Below, one piece after another: positions 1 through 9,801 of a DNA stretch of 64,000 bases. Below the pieces are notes generated by a model, which had not been told where the DNA came from, did no database searches, and worked only from the letters and a program-made list of their open reading frames with translations. The position numbers and the translations under genes were made by a program. This DNA is from G965214625 sp965214625 (lineage in GTDB: Bacteria > Pseudomonadota > Gammaproteobacteria > Arenicellales > Poriferihabitantaceae): NCBI GenBank assembly GCA_965214625.1, contig OZ243962.1, positions 2,604,001-2,668,000 of the forward strand, written 5' to 3'. Numbering within the stretch: position 1 is the first letter of the stretch; each line of letters starts with the position of its first letter.

Positions 1-44
1 CGTTCCGGGCTTGCCCAACTTGCCGGGGTCAGTGTCAGGGACGG

Positions 45-560
45 TCAGATGGCCTGCAGATGACGATAACGCGGTATCTTGTCGGTATACAGCGCGGGGG
101 CCTGGTTCAGATTATGCACTTCCTGGTCGGTCAATGCACGGACAGCCTTGGCCGGGGCGCCTAGAATCAGGGTCCTGTCGGGGAAACATTTTCCCTCCGT
201 GATAAGGCTGTGTGCGCCGACAAGGCAACACTCTCCAATGGTGGCATGATTCAAAATGGTGGTTCCGATACCGATCAGGCTATAGCACCCGATTCGACAA
301 CCATGCAACATGACACTGTGACCGATCGTCACATTGTCATCAACCCAAAGCGGGAGACCGGGGTCAGTGTGCAGTACGCTGCCGTCCTGAACGTTCGAGT
401 TTTGCCCGATCGTGATGTTATCATTGTCGCCGCGTAAAACCGTATGGAACCAGATGCTCGCGTAGGCCCCGATATGTACAGAGCCGATAATGTCGGCGCT
501 CGGCGCAATGAAGCTGGACGGATGAATGTCCGGTGACCGATCAGGCAGGGTATAGATCAT
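45..560 (-). CDS. gamma-class carbonic anhydrase family protein
   Basis: A 171-residue left-handed beta-helix protein of the YrdA/PaaY gamma carbonic anhydrase-like family. Hexapeptide-type repeats (IGAYAS, ITIGQN, VTIGHS, ATIGEC) run from about residue 22 to 140. The three zinc-ligand histidines of the family are visible at His64, His81 and His86, and Arg43 and Asp45 sit in the conserved RGDND segment. The length is normal for the family. It lies downstream of sohB on the same strand with a 17-base gap, so the two may be co-transcribed. Cytoplasmic trimer expected. Many family members have no proven carbonic anhydrase activity, so the reaction is not certain. Confidence 0.9.
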   Translation of the reverse strand: MIYTLPDRSPDIHPSSFIAPSADIIGSVHIGAYASIWFHTVLRGDNDNITIGQNSNVQDGSVLHTDPGLPLWVDDNVTIGHSVMLHGCRIGCYSLIGIGTTILNHATIGECCLVGAHSLITEGKCFPDRTLILGAPAKAVRALTDQEVHNLNQAPALYTDKIPRYRHLQAI

Positions 561-577
561 GATATTGCGGCGGCGTC

Positions 578-1645
578 CTACATCAGCAGCGGTTTTTCGA
601 TGGTCTCCAGTGCCTTGTGGGAGTGTCTTCCGCGCAACGAGACCAAAGAAGACAGTTTTTCCATGAACTTTTTCTTCTCGCTATAGTGAAGATGTACCAT
701 TTTTGCCTCTTTCAGGGCGGCCATCAGGTAGTCATCGCTGGTCTGCAAGGCATCGACCAGTCCCAGTTCCAGCGCTTTGGTTCCAAGCCAGTGTTCACCG
801 GTTGCGACCGTTTCCACATCGAGCGCCGGTCGTTGTACCTTGATGAAATCCTTGAACAGCGTGTGCGTTTCTTCCAGTTCCTGTTGCATCTTGGCCCGGG
901 CCTTGTCCGTGTTTTCACCGAATACCGTCAATGTTCTCTTGTGTTCACCCGCTTGAAGCTGTTCGAAATCCACATCGTTCTTTTTCAAAAGACGGTGTAC
1001 GTTAGGGATCTGGGCGAGCACGCCGATCGATCCGATGATGGCGAACGGTGCGGCGATAATCTGATTCGCGACACAGGCCATCATATAGCCGCCGCTGGCC
1101 GCAATTTTATCGACCGAGACAGTCAGCGGGATACCCTTGTTTCGAATGCGTTGCAGCTGTGATGCGGCCAACCCGTAGCCGTGAACGGTCCCCCCTCCAC
1201 TTTCCAGTCGGACCAGGACTTCGTCATTCTCGGTGGCCAGTGTCAAAATGGCACTGATTTCCTGCCTCATTGAGGCCACCGCGGTTGCCCGAATGTCCCC
1301 GTCAAAGTCGATGACAAAGAGTTTTTTGCCGGCGGCTGCGTCGTCCTGTGTTGCCGTCTTGCCGGCTTTGCCTTTTTTCTTCTGTGCCTTGGCCTCCTGT
1401 TTCGTTTTCCTTTTTTCCAGTTTCCGTTTTTGCTTCAGCTCGACATCGCTTAGGAATGTATTCGACAATATGTTTTCCATTTCCTCATATTCCTGGTTCA
1501 GAGGGGTGATATCGAGCTGTTTGTCGTCGACTTTTCTGTGTTTCAAGATCATCCCCATGATCATGCCTGCGATGATCAGGATGGCGGCGACAAGGGTGAT
1601 TGATTTGGCAAGGAACAGGCCATATTCGGCGAGGAAATGCATCAT
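578..1645 (-). CDS. sohB: SohB-type S49 family membrane-anchored protease
   Basis: Signal-peptide-peptidase family (S49) serine protease of the short SohB type, 355 residues, close to the usual length. There is one N-terminal membrane segment at about residues 9-33, then a very charged Lys/Glu linker (70-105). The ClpP-like protease core starts near residue 107. The catalytic pair is recognisable as Ser184 in AASGGYM and Lys236 in AGEHKR. Family role: degradation of periplasmic or membrane protein fragments. It is followed by the gamma carbonic anhydrase and preceded by glnS (18-base gap), all on the minus strand. Confidence 0.93.
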   Translation of the reverse strand: MMHFLAEYGLFLAKSITLVAAILIIAGMIMGMILKHRKVDDKQLDITPLNQEYEEMENILSNTFLSDVELKQKRKLEKRKTKQEAKAQKKKGKAGKTATQDDAAAGKKLFVIDFDGDIRATAVASMRQEISAILTLATENDEVLVRLESGGGTVHGYGLAASQLQRIRNKGIPLTVSVDKIAASGGYMMACVANQIIAAPFAIIGSIGVLAQIPNVHRLLKKNDVDFEQLQAGEHKRTLTVFGENTDKARAKMQQELEETHTLFKDFIKVQRPALDVETVATGEHWLGTKALELGLVDALQTSDDYLMAALKEAKMVHLHYSEKKKFMEKLSSLVSLRGRHSHKALETIEKPLLM

Positions 1646-1663
1646 GATCGGGTGTGATTCAGG

Positions 1664-3334
1664 TTATTGGTCCATTTTTGCCCAGCTGTCACGCAATGTG
1701 ACAACGCGGTTATAGATGATTTTTTCACGGGTGCTGTCCTTGTCGGGATAAAAATAGCCCACTCGCTCAAACTGGTAGCGGGTGTCGGCACGCGGTTCGG
1801 CCAGTGATGCCTCCAGCTTGCAGTGTGTCAGGGTCATCAGCGAATCCGGATTGAGGTAATCGATAAAATCCTGGTGCTTGTCTGCGGTTGGGTCGGGCTT
1901 GCAGAACAGGCGATCATACAGCCTGACCTCGGCGTTGATACAGTGATCGGCGGATACCCAGTGAATAATGCCCTTGACCTTTCCGCTCTTGGGAGGTCGT
2001 CCGTTTCGTGTGTCGGGATCATATTGACAACGGATTTCCGTTACTTTCCCCTGTTCGTCCTTGATGAAATCGGTACAACGGATGACGAATCCATAGCGTA
2101 GCCTGACTGCACGATCCGGGCCCAGCCTGAAATACTTTTTCGGCGGGTCCTCCATGAAATCATTTCTGTCGATATAAATTTCCCGGGTCACAGTGAGCGT
2201 TCGTGTTCCCATCGAGGGGGCATTGGGATGATTGGGTACTTCAATATGCTCACCGTCTCCTGCCGGGTAGTTGTCGATGACCAGTTTGACCGGATCAAGG
2301 ACCCCCATCACCCGGGGCGCGATGGGGTCAAGGTCCTGACGAACGGCATTTTCGAGTGCACCCATTTCAATGATATTGGTTTTTTTGGTGATCCCGACAG
2401 CGGCGATGAAATGACGTATCGAGGTCGGCGTATAGCCTCGTCGGCGCAGGCCGGAGAGGGTCGGCATCCGGGGATCATCCCACCCCCGGACATGTCCCTT
2501 GTCGACCAGTTGAGTGAGTTTTCTCTTGCTCATCACGGTATAGTTCAGATTGAGCCTTGAAAACTCGATCTGCTGCGGATGACAGGGCACCGAGAGATGC
2601 GCCAGAAACCAGTCATACAGCGCCCGATGATCTTCAAACTCCAAAGTGCATAGCGAATGGGTCACGCCTTCAATCGCATCACTCAGTCCATGGGTGAAAT
2701 CATACAGGGGGTAGATGCACCATTGATCAGCGGTCCGTTGATGGTGGTGGTGCCTGATCCGGTAGATGACCGGATCCCGAAGATTGATGTTTGAAGCGGA
2801 CATGTCAATCTTGGCACGCAGGACATGTTCGCCATTTTTGAACGCGCCGGTCCGCATTTTTGCGAAAAGAGTCCGGTTCTGCTCGATGGACCGGTCCCGG
2901 TAAGGGCTGTTGCGACCCGGTTCCGTCAGGGTGCCCCGAAAGGCACGAATCTGCTCCGTGCTCAGGCTGTCGACATAGGCCAATCCCTTGTCGATCAGTT
3001 CAACGGCAAACTGGTGGAGCTGTTCAAAGTAATCCGAGGCATGAGCAAGGGCGCTCCATTCGAAGCCCAACCAGCGTACATCTTCCTCAATGGCGGAGGC
3101 ATATTCCGCCTCTTCCCGGGTTGGATTGGTGTCATCGAACCGTAAGGTACATTGTCCCCCATAATCCCTCGCAATGCCAAAGTTCAGCCAGATAGATTTG
3201 GCGTGACCGATGTGGAGATACCCGTTGGGTTCCGGCGGGAATCGGGTGACCACGGTATGATGCTTGCCTGACTCCAGGTCCGCATCGATGAGCTGGCGAA
3301 TGAAGTTGGTGTTTTCCGGGGTGTCGGCCATCAA
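1664..3334 (-). CDS. glnS: glutaminyl-tRNA synthetase
   Basis: Charges tRNA-Gln with glutamine in the cytoplasm (class Ic synthetase). 556 residues, the bacterial GlnS length. The HIGH signature is at residues 41-44 inside [15 protein letters not shown], and the KMSKS equivalent appears as VMSKRKL near residue 270. The C-terminal beta-barrel anticodon-binding region is complete and ends with a typical [10 protein letters not shown] tail. Two adjacent ATG codons at 3334 and 3331 could both serve as start. A GlnS of this type is characteristic of gammaproteobacteria and a few other groups, others using the amidotransferase route. Confidence 0.97.
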   Translation of the reverse strand: MMADTPENTNFIRQLIDADLESGKHHTVVTRFPPEPNGYLHIGHAKSIWLNFGIARDYGGQCTLRFDDTNPTREEAEYASAIEEDVRWLGFEWSALAHASDYFEQLHQFAVELIDKGLAYVDSLSTEQIRAFRGTLTEPGRNSPYRDRSIEQNRTLFAKMRTGAFKNGEHVLRAKIDMSASNINLRDPVIYRIRHHHHQRTADQWCIYPLYDFTHGLSDAIEGVTHSLCTLEFEDHRALYDWFLAHLSVPCHPQQIEFSRLNLNYTVMSKRKLTQLVDKGHVRGWDDPRMPTLSGLRRRGYTPTSIRHFIAAVGITKKTNIIEMGALENAVRQDLDPIAPRVMGVLDPVKLVIDNYPAGDGEHIEVPNHPNAPSMGTRTLTVTREIYIDRNDFMEDPPKKYFRLGPDRAVRLRYGFVIRCTDFIKDEQGKVTEIRCQYDPDTRNGRPPKSGKVKGIIHWVSADHCINAEVRLYDRLFCKPDPTADKHQDFIDYLNPDSLMTLTHCKLEASLAEPRADTRYQFERVGYFYPDKDSTREKIIYNRVVTLRDSWAKMDQ

Positions 3335-3499
3335 AGGTTTGCAAACGTTCCGCTCGATCGGGGCGTGGAGTATACCTTAATCGTCAACTAAATTGTGCGG
3401 GTTGGATGTCAGCAAAAAATCGAACAAGAGACGACCCGATCACATTGACCGCGGATGTTTTGCCGAGTGTCCACGGTGACGGCGTATTTTCATGAAAAA

Positions 3500-4648
3500 T
3501 CACGAAAAGTGATTCGAACCGAGGAGTTGTGTCAAGACCGCCTGATAGCACAAGGTCAGTTGGTTGAGGTCATCAACTGAAACCTGTTCATTGACTTGAT
3601 GAATGGTGGCGTTGACCGGGCCGAGTTCGACGACCTGGGCGCCTGTGGGCGCAATAAACCGGCCATCGGATGTGCCACCCGAGGTGGACAGTGCCGGCGG
3701 ATGTCCCGTGACGTCAGTGACACACCGCACAACGGTGTCAACCAGTTTCCCCGGCCTTGTTTGAAACGGCTCTCCACTGGAGTGCCATTCGATGAGATAT
3801 TCGAGCTGATGTCGCTTCAGCAGGTTTGCGACGGTTTGTTGAATGTCGGATACCGTCGTTTCGGGTGAAAATCGCAGATTAAACAGAATTTCCATCTCCC
3901 CGGGAATCACATTGTGCGCGCCGGTGCCTGCAGACAGGTTGGAGATTTGCAGGGAGGTGGGTTGAAAATGTTCATTGCCGGTATCCCATTCAATGTCCAC
4001 CAGTTCCTTCAATGCCGCCAGTGCCCGGTGTGTCGGATTGTCGGCCAGATGGGGGTAGGCCACATGACCCTGTTTGCCCTTGACCGTCAATTTTCCATTG
4101 AGCGAGCCCCGTCGACCGACCTTAATCACATCACCCAGCTGTGATGTGCTCGATGGTTCCCCGACGAGGCACATGTCGATCTGCTCCTGGCGTTGGTTCA
4201 GTGTCTGCATGACGGCCCGGGTACCATATCTCGCCGGACCCTCTTCATCGCTCGTGATCAACAGGCCGATGGACCCTGTGTGGTGGGGTGACTGTGCAAC
4301 AAATTGCTCGCAGGCCACCACGAAAGCGGCGATGCTGCCTTTCATGTCGGCCGTCCCACGACCGTGTAACCGGCCCTCCTTGATCACGGCATCAAACGGG
4401 GGTATTTCCCACTGCTCAATGGGGCCGGTCGGGACGACATCGGTGTGTCCCGCGAAGACGAAAAGCGGGCGTTGTGTTCCCTTCCTTGCCCATAAATTGA
4501 CCACATCGCCATAGTCCAGTCTTTCCACATGAAATCCGATCTTCTCCAGTCGTTCTGCAATCAGTTTTTGACATCCCGCATCCTCGGGCGTGATTGAGGG
4601 TAATCTGACCAGTTGTTGTGCCAATGCAAGTGTCGGTGTAAGGCGCAT
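3500..4648 (-). CDS. dapE: succinyl-diaminopimelate desuccinylase
   Basis: Hydrolyses N-succinyl-LL-diaminopimelate to LL-diaminopimelate and succinate in the lysine/peptidoglycan pathway. M20 metallopeptidase fold, 382 residues. Metal-site residues are visible: His68 and Asp70 in [11 protein letters not shown], the Asp of [10 protein letters not shown] near 101, and the Glu pair of TSDEEGPA near 135. The dimerisation domain lies in the middle (about 180-290). The C-terminal GGTSDGRF and NATIHQVNE motifs are intact. It stands alone on the minus strand, separated from glnS by 165 bases in which I see nothing recognisable. Confidence 0.95.
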   Translation of the reverse strand: MRLTPTLALAQQLVRLPSITPEDAGCQKLIAERLEKIGFHVERLDYGDVVNLWARKGTQRPLFVFAGHTDVVPTGPIEQWEIPPFDAVIKEGRLHGRGTADMKGSIAAFVVACEQFVAQSPHHTGSIGLLITSDEEGPARYGTRAVMQTLNQRQEQIDMCLVGEPSSTSQLGDVIKVGRRGSLNGKLTVKGKQGHVAYPHLADNPTHRALAALKELVDIEWDTGNEHFQPTSLQISNLSAGTGAHNVIPGEMEILFNLRFSPETTVSDIQQTVANLLKRHQLEYLIEWHSSGEPFQTRPGKLVDTVVRCVTDVTGHPPALSTSGGTSDGRFIAPTGAQVVELGPVNATIHQVNEQVSVDDLNQLTLCYQAVLTQLLGSNHFS

Positions 4649-4852
4649 CGTGATGAGTACGTGGGGTCACTATGGATTAGGATCGGTATTGTAACAGTGG
4701 AGCATCCGCTCGGTTGAAGCTTTGTTGTCAGGACCAAGACCGACGATACCGCATCAACAAAAGCTTGCCAAATGCATCTATCAGGCTATTTGACTTTCTG
4801 CCCCTGTTTTTTGCCCGGATGGATTGCCCCGCTTGCCTTAAATCAGATGGGC

Positions 4853-4996
4853 TTACCGTATCTGTACCAAGAATGCATGAGCCACTACCGGGACCATCGT
4901 CAAATGATCTTTCTGTCAGGCCCAAGGCAGGTCGGCAAGACCACGGTTGCCGGCATGCTGGGGGAATCATTTCCGCTCAGCCGGTCATTAGGATAA
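4853..4996 (+). pseudogene. remnant of an AAA_14-type ATPase (N-terminal fragment)
   Basis: This frame reads as the extreme N-terminus of the widespread single-gene ATPases with an AAA_14 domain followed by DUF4143. A short lead-in (LPYLYQ) precedes a perfect Walker A, FLSGPRQVGKTT, but the frame stops about 20 codons later at TAA 4994-4996. The intact family is about 370-450 residues and nothing like its remainder follows. There is no start codon with a convincing ribosome-binding site. The rest of the 576-base gap between dapE and the methyltransferase gene (4649-5224) shows nothing else. I read it as a deletion relic of a horizontally moving gene; identification rests on the P-loop context only. 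Confidence 0.55.
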
Positions 4997-5224
4997 TCCA
5001 GTGACAACCGTTCAACAAAGCCCCCTTTTGTCATGATTTTGTATGAATCGGTAAAGCATCTTGTGCAAATTGCCGTATAGTGTGGATAACGGTGCATGGA
5101 TTGTCCTGATTGAGTATATAATGCGCTTTGAGCAAGGCTTGCTCTTCAATTATGGTAGGTTGTTCTTTCTCTTGGTTCCGGGTAGAGGCATGGCTCATCA
5201 AATGATGTCAGGAAAAGGCTGACG

Positions 5225-6061
5225 GTGATGCTGTCGGGTCAGACAAAGCGGATAACACCGTGGTTTTCGACCTCACTGGGTCAGTCGTTACTGCGTGAAG
5301 AGCAGTCCCATTGTGCCCGGTTGATCCCGTCCAGATACTATCCCAGTTGTCTGCAGGTGGGACTGGCACAGGCCAATTTTCTGGCAAAGATGGAGACCCA
5401 TCGACGGTTTGTGGTGGACACGGAAGCGGGTTTCCCCCCGTATCCACCGTCTTGCGACGATCAACAAGAAACCCATTCCGATGCATGGCCGCATAAGGCG
5501 GTTGCGGTTGGCTCAGCCCTGCCATTTGCTGAAAAAACCCATGATCTGATCGTGATGCCCCATACACTGGATTTTTGCCCTAACCCCCACGACGTGTTAA
5601 GACAGGTCAGTCAGATTCTAACGCCGGAAGGGTGTGTGGTCATTATCGGGTTTAACATGCTGAGTTTCTATGGACTGGTTCGGCTGGTCGGCCGCTATTT
5701 CGACGCCATCCCGTGGAATGGCCAATATTACCGTGTCGGCAGGGTGCAGGATTGGCTCTCATTGCTCGGTTTTGATCTGGTCGGGGCCGGTATGATTGCC
5801 TATCAACCGCCGTTGCAAAAGGAACAGTGGCGAGCCAAACTGTCTTTTTTGGATCAGGCAGGCAATCGCTGGTGGCCGGGCCTGGGCGGTGTCTACTTGA
5901 TTGTTGGCCGGAAAAAGGAAATGGCAATCACCGCCTCGCCCGCAAAAGTGCAGCGCTGGCGACAACTGTTGCCCGGTATGGTGCAACCGGTAACCCAGCG
6001 TGCCGCCAAGGCCACGCTTGAAGTGGTGGTCGACAACTCATCCCATTCGGTGTCCCGTTGA
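5225..6061 (+). CDS. class I SAM-dependent methyltransferase-like protein (YafS-like)
   Basis: A 277-278 residue protein with the C-terminal half of a class I SAM methyltransferase: [19 protein letters not shown] and the following [22 protein letters not shown] match strands beta4/beta5 of Methyltransf_11. The glycine-rich motif I is poorly preserved, as in YafS proteins. GTG (5225) and ATG (5228) are adjacent possible starts. Its last codons overlap the TTG start of rnhA (TTGA), so translation is coupled. The order methyltransferase-rnhA-dnaQ matches enteric yafS-rnhA-dnaQ. Substrate unknown. Confidence 0.85.
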   Translation: MMLSGQTKRITPWFSTSLGQSLLREEQSHCARLIPSRYYPSCLQVGLAQANFLAKMETHRRFVVDTEAGFPPYPPSCDDQQETHSDAWPHKAVAVGSALPFAEKTHDLIVMPHTLDFCPNPHDVLRQVSQILTPEGCVVIIGFNMLSFYGLVRLVGRYFDAIPWNGQYYRVGRVQDWLSLLGFDLVGAGMIAYQPPLQKEQWRAKLSFLDQAGNRWWPGLGGVYLIVGRKKEMAITASPAKVQRWRQLLPGMVQPVTQRAAKATLEVVVDNSSHSVSR

Positions 6062-6495
6062 AATACGTCCGTATTTATACCGATGGCGCCTGTCGTGGCA
6101 ATCCGGGGCCCGGCGGCTGGGGTGCGCTGCTGGTATACCAAGAGCACGAAAAGGTCATCTCTGGAAGCGAGCCCGAGACAACCAACAACAGGATGGAACT
6201 CCTGGCGACGATCAACGCCTTGCAGGCATTGCGGCAACGTTGTCAGGTCGACCTGTTCACCGATTCTCAATATGTGCGCCAGGGCATATTGAACTGGATA
6301 CATCGCTGGAAGAAAAACAATTGGCGCACCACCGGCAAAAAGGCCGTCAAAAACCAGGATCTGTGGCAGGAATTGGATCGTCAAACGGAGCGTCATGCCG
6401 TGAAGTGGCATTGGGTCAAGGGACATGCCGGAAATCCCGGCAACGAGCGGGCGGATAGGTTAGCCAGTCAGGCCATTGACAAACGGTCGCAATGA
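6058..6495 (+). CDS. rnhA: ribonuclease HI
   Basis: Cleaves the RNA strand of RNA-DNA hybrids (R-loops, primers). 145 residues. The four acidic catalytic residues are in place: Asp9 (YTDGAC), Glu47 (NRMELL), Asp69 (FTDSQY) and Asp133 (ERADRLA), with His123 in the catalytic loop [10 protein letters not shown]. The basic handle region (RWKKNNW) is present. Start is TTG at 6058, overlapping the upstream stop as TTGA; the residues [10 protein letters not shown] that follow fit the family N-terminus exactly, so this unusual start is well supported. It overlaps dnaQ by ATGA. Confidence 0.96.
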   Translation: MKYVRIYTDGACRGNPGPGGWGALLVYQEHEKVISGSEPETTNNRMELLATINALQALRQRCQVDLFTDSQYVRQGILNWIHRWKKNNWRTTGKKAVKNQDLWQELDRQTERHAVKWHWVKGHAGNPGNERADRLASQAIDKRSQ

Positions 6496-7217
6496 GACAG
6501 ATCGTTCTTGACACCGAGACCACGGGCCTTGAAACCGAGCAGGGTCATCGGATCATTGAAATCGGCGCGATTGAACTGGTCGATCGCCAGATCACCGACC
6601 GTCAATTTCACCAGTACCTCAATCCACAAAGAGCGATTGATGAAGCCGCAGTCGAGATTCACGGTATCACGCTTGATCAGTTAAAAGACAAGCCGACCTT
6701 TGCCGAGGTGGTACAACAGTTGCTGGATTTTATCAAAGAGGCCGAACTCATTATTCATAACGCACCGTTCGACATCGGGTTTTTGAATTATGAACTCAAG
6801 GAAGCGGGGCGGGGCGGTGATCTGATCGATCAGGACCAGGTTTTGGACACCCTGGTGCTGGCGCGCCACAAGCATCCCGGGCAGCGGAACAGTCTCGATG
6901 CCTTGTGCAAGCGGTACAATGTCGACAACACGCAACGTACCTTTCACGGCGCACTGCTGGATGCCGAAATTCTGGCAGAGGTATACTTGTTGATGACCGG
7001 CGGTCAAACCACATTGCTGGCCGAGTCGGATGATTTTATGCAGGCCTCCGCGCAACACAATCCATCAGCAAAACGCAGGACCCAAAAGCGCAACACCCCC
7101 CTGGTCCTCGCGAAGGAACAGGAACTGGTAGAACATCAGAAGTGGTTGGCGTTGCTTCGTAACGAGTCCAATGGCGAAGTGGTATGGGATCAGCTGGAGA
7201 CAGAAGCGACATCCTGA
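6492..7217 (+). CDS. dnaQ: DNA polymerase III epsilon subunit (proofreading exonuclease)
   Basis: 3'-5' proofreading exonuclease of the replicative polymerase core. 241 residues, like E. coli DnaQ. DEDDh motifs: Exo I LDTETTG (Asp7, Glu9), Exo [13 protein letters not shown], and Exo [17 protein letters not shown] with its His and Asp. The C-terminal part after about residue 185 is the less conserved alpha-binding tail. ATG at 6492 overlaps the rnhA stop by four bases, giving a coupled methyltransferase-rnhA-dnaQ unit. The 280 bases downstream (7218-7497) contain no gene; a 6-bp inverted repeat at 7323-7328/7340-7345 lies there without a T-run. Confidence 0.96.
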   Translation: MRQIVLDTETTGLETEQGHRIIEIGAIELVDRQITDRQFHQYLNPQRAIDEAAVEIHGITLDQLKDKPTFAEVVQQLLDFIKEAELIIHNAPFDIGFLNYELKEAGRGGDLIDQDQVLDTLVLARHKHPGQRNSLDALCKRYNVDNTQRTFHGALLDAEILAEVYLLMTGGQTTLLAESDDFMQASAQHNPSAKRRTQKRNTPLVLAKEQELVEHQKWLALLRNESNGEVVWDQLETEATS

Positions 7218-7497
7218 ACTGATATCCCATGCTGTACCCATGGACCGACAGTGAACCGATGGTGTGTCGTGCGATCAGTGCCGTTCCTTGATTCCAGGAA
7301 GGCGAAAACAAACGGGCATCCCCGCGGACACCGGTGTGATCCGCGCCGACAGTGTGGTTACTTCGAGGCAGTCTTGACTGACTCGATTCCCTCCTTCGCG
7401 AACGATTTGATTGTCCTTAACGAATCCGGTATCTACTGGAGCGGGAGTGGCAACAGGTCGTGGCTGCAAGCCGTCCTGTCAGCAAATGAACCGGCTA

Positions 7498-8319
7498 TCA
7501 GTACAAGTGCTCCTTGAAAAAAGCAGCGGTGCGTTTCCAGGAAAGCGCGGCCTCGTCGGCATCATAACGGGCACTGGTGGGGTTGGCGAATGCATGATCC
7601 GCCTCGTACCAGTGGACCGTCAAGTCGGACTTGCCGGCATGTTGCATGGCCGCCTCGAATCCACTGACCATTGGTTCGTTGATCCAGCCGTCCTTGGTGG
7701 CAAAGTGTCCCAGTACGGGGCTGCTCAGCGAAGCGAGATCTGCGGCACTCTTTTGCACATTGCCGTAGTAGATCACGGTGGCATCCACCGCTGTGGCCAA
7801 TGACGCATTCAGTGACCAGCCACCCCCAAAGCACCAGCCCATTGTCCCCACCTTGCCGTTGCTGGCCGCATGGTTTTTGAGAAAACCAATCCAGCTGACC
7901 AGTGTATCGGTTGCGGCGGCAGCATCCACATTCTGCATCAATGCCCGGGCACCGTCCGGCGTATCGGCCACATTTCCTCCATAAAGGTCGACCGCCAAGG
8001 CCACATAACCGAGGTTTGCCAGTTCGGCTGCGACGGATTTGATTTGGTCATTGAGCCCCCACCACTCATGAATAAGGAGCACGGCAGGTGCTTGGGCGTT
8101 ATCGGGCATCGCGATGGCGGCCGAAACTGACCTCCCGGCTTTGGTGGTCAGCGTAATGGTTTCAGTGGCCCGGGCCGCGGCACGGCTGAGTTCCGGATAG
8201 GCGAGGACCGTCGCCAGAGGTAATGAGACCAGACCCTTGAGAAAAAGGCGGCGTTCGCTGTCAGAAACCTGAATTGGCGGCAGATTCTGGTGACTGCCAC
8301 AACTTTGGATATCACACAT
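7498..8319 (-). CDS. dienelactone hydrolase family protein, probably exported
   Basis: Alpha/beta hydrolase of the dienelactone hydrolase type, 273 residues from the ATG at 8319 (the open frame continues upstream but that part is not family-like). The N-terminus carries ERRLFLKGL followed by a hydrophobic stretch, resembling a Tat or lipoprotein-type export signal. The catalytic triad is recognisable: Cys in GTMGWCFGGGW, Asp in FATKDGWI, His in YEADHAF. The family hydrolyses cyclic enol lactones and related esters, but the true substrate here is unknown. Convergent with dnaQ and apparently monocistronic. Confidence 0.85.
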   Translation of the reverse strand: MCDIQSCGSHQNLPPIQVSDSERRLFLKGLVSLPLATVLAYPELSRAAARATETITLTTKAGRSVSAAIAMPDNAQAPAVLLIHEWWGLNDQIKSVAAELANLGYVALAVDLYGGNVADTPDGARALMQNVDAAAATDTLVSWIGFLKNHAASNGKVGTMGWCFGGGWSLNASLATAVDATVIYYGNVQKSAADLASLSSPVLGHFATKDGWINEPMVSGFEAAMQHAGKSDLTVHWYEADHAFANPTSARYDADEAALSWKRTAAFFKEHLY

Positions 8320-8782
8320 TTGATTGATCCTGAATGTTAAGCTGGATGGTGTCAAAAACAAGATAAGATGACCGATCATGCCATTTTGGCACCACTGCTG
8401 CAATGTTTTGGTGCTTTCACATACACCGGACCTGGACCTGCTGCTGGACGTCAGCCTCATCGCCCTCCCGATTCGTGCGGCCACTGCCGGTCTGTCGATA
8501 ACGGTGTCCCAGGATGACAGGGTGGTTTCGTTTCGGGTAGACCCCGCACAAAGTCAGCGTCCGTCAAACGTCCCGAATGGGCAGTCCAGAGACCGGAGTG
8601 ATCCATATGGAACAGCGGTGGGCATGTTGACGATATCAAGGCGAGGCCCGGTGGCGTTCGGGGAGGATAACAGCGGATTTCCCATCAAGGTCGGCCTGCC
8701 ACCTCAGGAGAATTATTTCACCCGGTGCCCGTCCGTCCCCGGTCGCTCAACCGAAGACTGCCTTGAACCGCAGCCGGGTGTG
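8320..8782. other. 463-base gap without a convincing gene
   Basis: Between the hydrolase and yciI I see no supported gene, RNA or terminator. A plus-strand frame of 198 codons begins at 8378, but it runs through the antisense of yciI, has a low-complexity unlike-protein composition and no ribosome-binding site, so it is not called. Confidence 0.5.
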
Positions 8783-9082
8783 TCAGGGAAGCACTTTTTT
8801 ATACGGCTTGACCTCAACACTCTGATAAACGCCCGCGGCCATGTACGGGTCCTCGTCAGCCCACGACCGGGCCTCTTCCAAAGAAGCGAATTCGGCGATA
8901 ATCAGACTGCCTGTGAAACCGGCCGGACCGGGATGTTCACTGTCAATGGCCGGATTCGGCCCGGCAACCAGTAACCGACCCGCCTTCAGTAATTTTTCCA
9001 ACCGGGCAAGGTGTGCCGGTCTCGCATTGAGCCGATTTTCCAGACTGTCATCGACATCCTTGCCATAAATCGTATAGTACAT
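8783..9082 (-). CDS. yciI: YciI family protein
   Basis: A 99-residue dimeric alpha/beta (ferredoxin-like) protein of the YciI/YCII family. The family core is visible: N-terminal YYTIYGKD, the [12 protein letters not shown] segment, [11 protein letters not shown], the [23 protein letters not shown] block with its conserved Asp-Pro, and the ending [15 protein letters not shown]. Biochemical role unknown, although the family has a proposed His/Asp active site. It begins in a TAATG overlap with the ispZ stop, so it is translationally coupled to ispZ, reflecting the conserved yciB-yciI-yciA neighbourhood of gammaproteobacteria. Confidence 0.93.
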   Translation of the reverse strand: MYYTIYGKDVDDSLENRLNARPAHLARLEKLLKAGRLLVAGPNPAIDSEHPGPAGFTGSLIIAEFASLEEARSWADEDPYMAAGVYQSVEVKPYKKVLP

Positions 9083-9645
9083 TATTGCGGTTTCTCTTTC
9101 ATGTCGATGTGTTTGCTCAGGAAAAAGGCTTGGGCCACAACAAACAGCAGTGTCAGGGAGAGCAGGCCAAAGACCTTGAAATTGACCCAGGTCTCGGTAC
9201 GGGTTGCGTCATCCGCACCTGGATTGTAGTAAAAAGCGACATAAAGATTCAGCAACCCCAAAAACAGGAAAAACACGGCCCAGGCAAGGTTCAGCTTGTG
9301 CCAGACGGGCCGGGGGAGCGAAATCTGACTGCCCATGATGTATTCCAGGGCGGTTTTTTGGGTAAACATCATCACTGCAATCGCGAGGGCGAACACCCAG
9401 TTGACGATCGTCGGTTTCCACTTGATGAAAACGTCATCCTGCAACAGGATCGTCAATCCACCAAAAACCGTGATAACGACCAGTGTCATGACATGCATGG
9501 ACTCGAACCGACGGTTTTTGAACCAGAAGGCACCGACCTGCACAAAGGTCGCCAGGATGGCCACGGCGGTGGCGACATAGATATCGTAGAACTTGAATGC
9601 CGCGAAAAAAATCAGCAGTGGAAACAGATCATATAACAGTTTCAT
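9082..9645 (-). CDS. yciB: inner membrane-spanning septation-related protein YciB/IspZ
   Basis: A 187-residue integral membrane protein of the IspZ/YciB family, with about five hydrophobic helices (residues roughly 4-35, 50-70, 75-95, 118-138, 150-172). The typical N-terminus [17 protein letters not shown] and the [13 protein letters not shown] and [17 protein letters not shown] segments are conserved. It is linked genetically to septation and envelope synthesis; the mechanism is unresolved. First gene of a two-gene unit with yciI and divergent from the deoxynucleoside kinase gene. Confidence 0.95.
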   Translation of the reverse strand: MKLLYDLFPLLIFFAAFKFYDIYVATAVAILATFVQVGAFWFKNRRFESMHVMTLVVITVFGGLTILLQDDVFIKWKPTIVNWVFALAIAVMMFTQKTALEYIMGSQISLPRPVWHKLNLAWAVFFLFLGLLNLYVAFYYNPGADDATRTETWVNFKVFGLLSLTLLFVVAQAFFLSKHIDMKEKPQ

Positions 9646-9729
9646 TTTGTGGCCGAACGGAGGGCTGATGATGGTTTGACAGGATCAGAGTATACGGAGT
9701 TGTCGATGGTCTGTCATGTGTCAATACGA

Positions 9730-9759
9730 TTGGAAATTAAGTGCCTTTTTCTCTATGAT
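9730..9759 (+). promoter_or_regulatory. candidate sigma-70 promoter for the deoxynucleoside kinase gene
   Basis: TTGGAA at 9730-9735 and TATGAT at 9754-9759 are separated by 18 bases, a good sigma-70 arrangement. Transcription would begin near 9766, leaving a short leader that contains the AGGAGA ribosome-binding site at 9787-9792. Prediction from sequence only. Confidence 0.5.
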
Positions 9760-9801
9760 AACTAGGCACTGCTACGACAGACCGACAGGAGAACATTCGT
9801 T

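Noticed and set aside
1..63. A 20-codon open tail at the left edge (plus strand) ending in TGA at 61-63, possibly the 3' end of a gene.
   Set aside because: Too short to recognise, and it overlaps the end of the carbonic anhydrase gene by 19 bases; cannot be told from chance.
8378..8974. 198-codon plus-strand open frame.
   Set aside because: Covers the antisense of yciI, no ribosome-binding site, composition unlike a folded protein.
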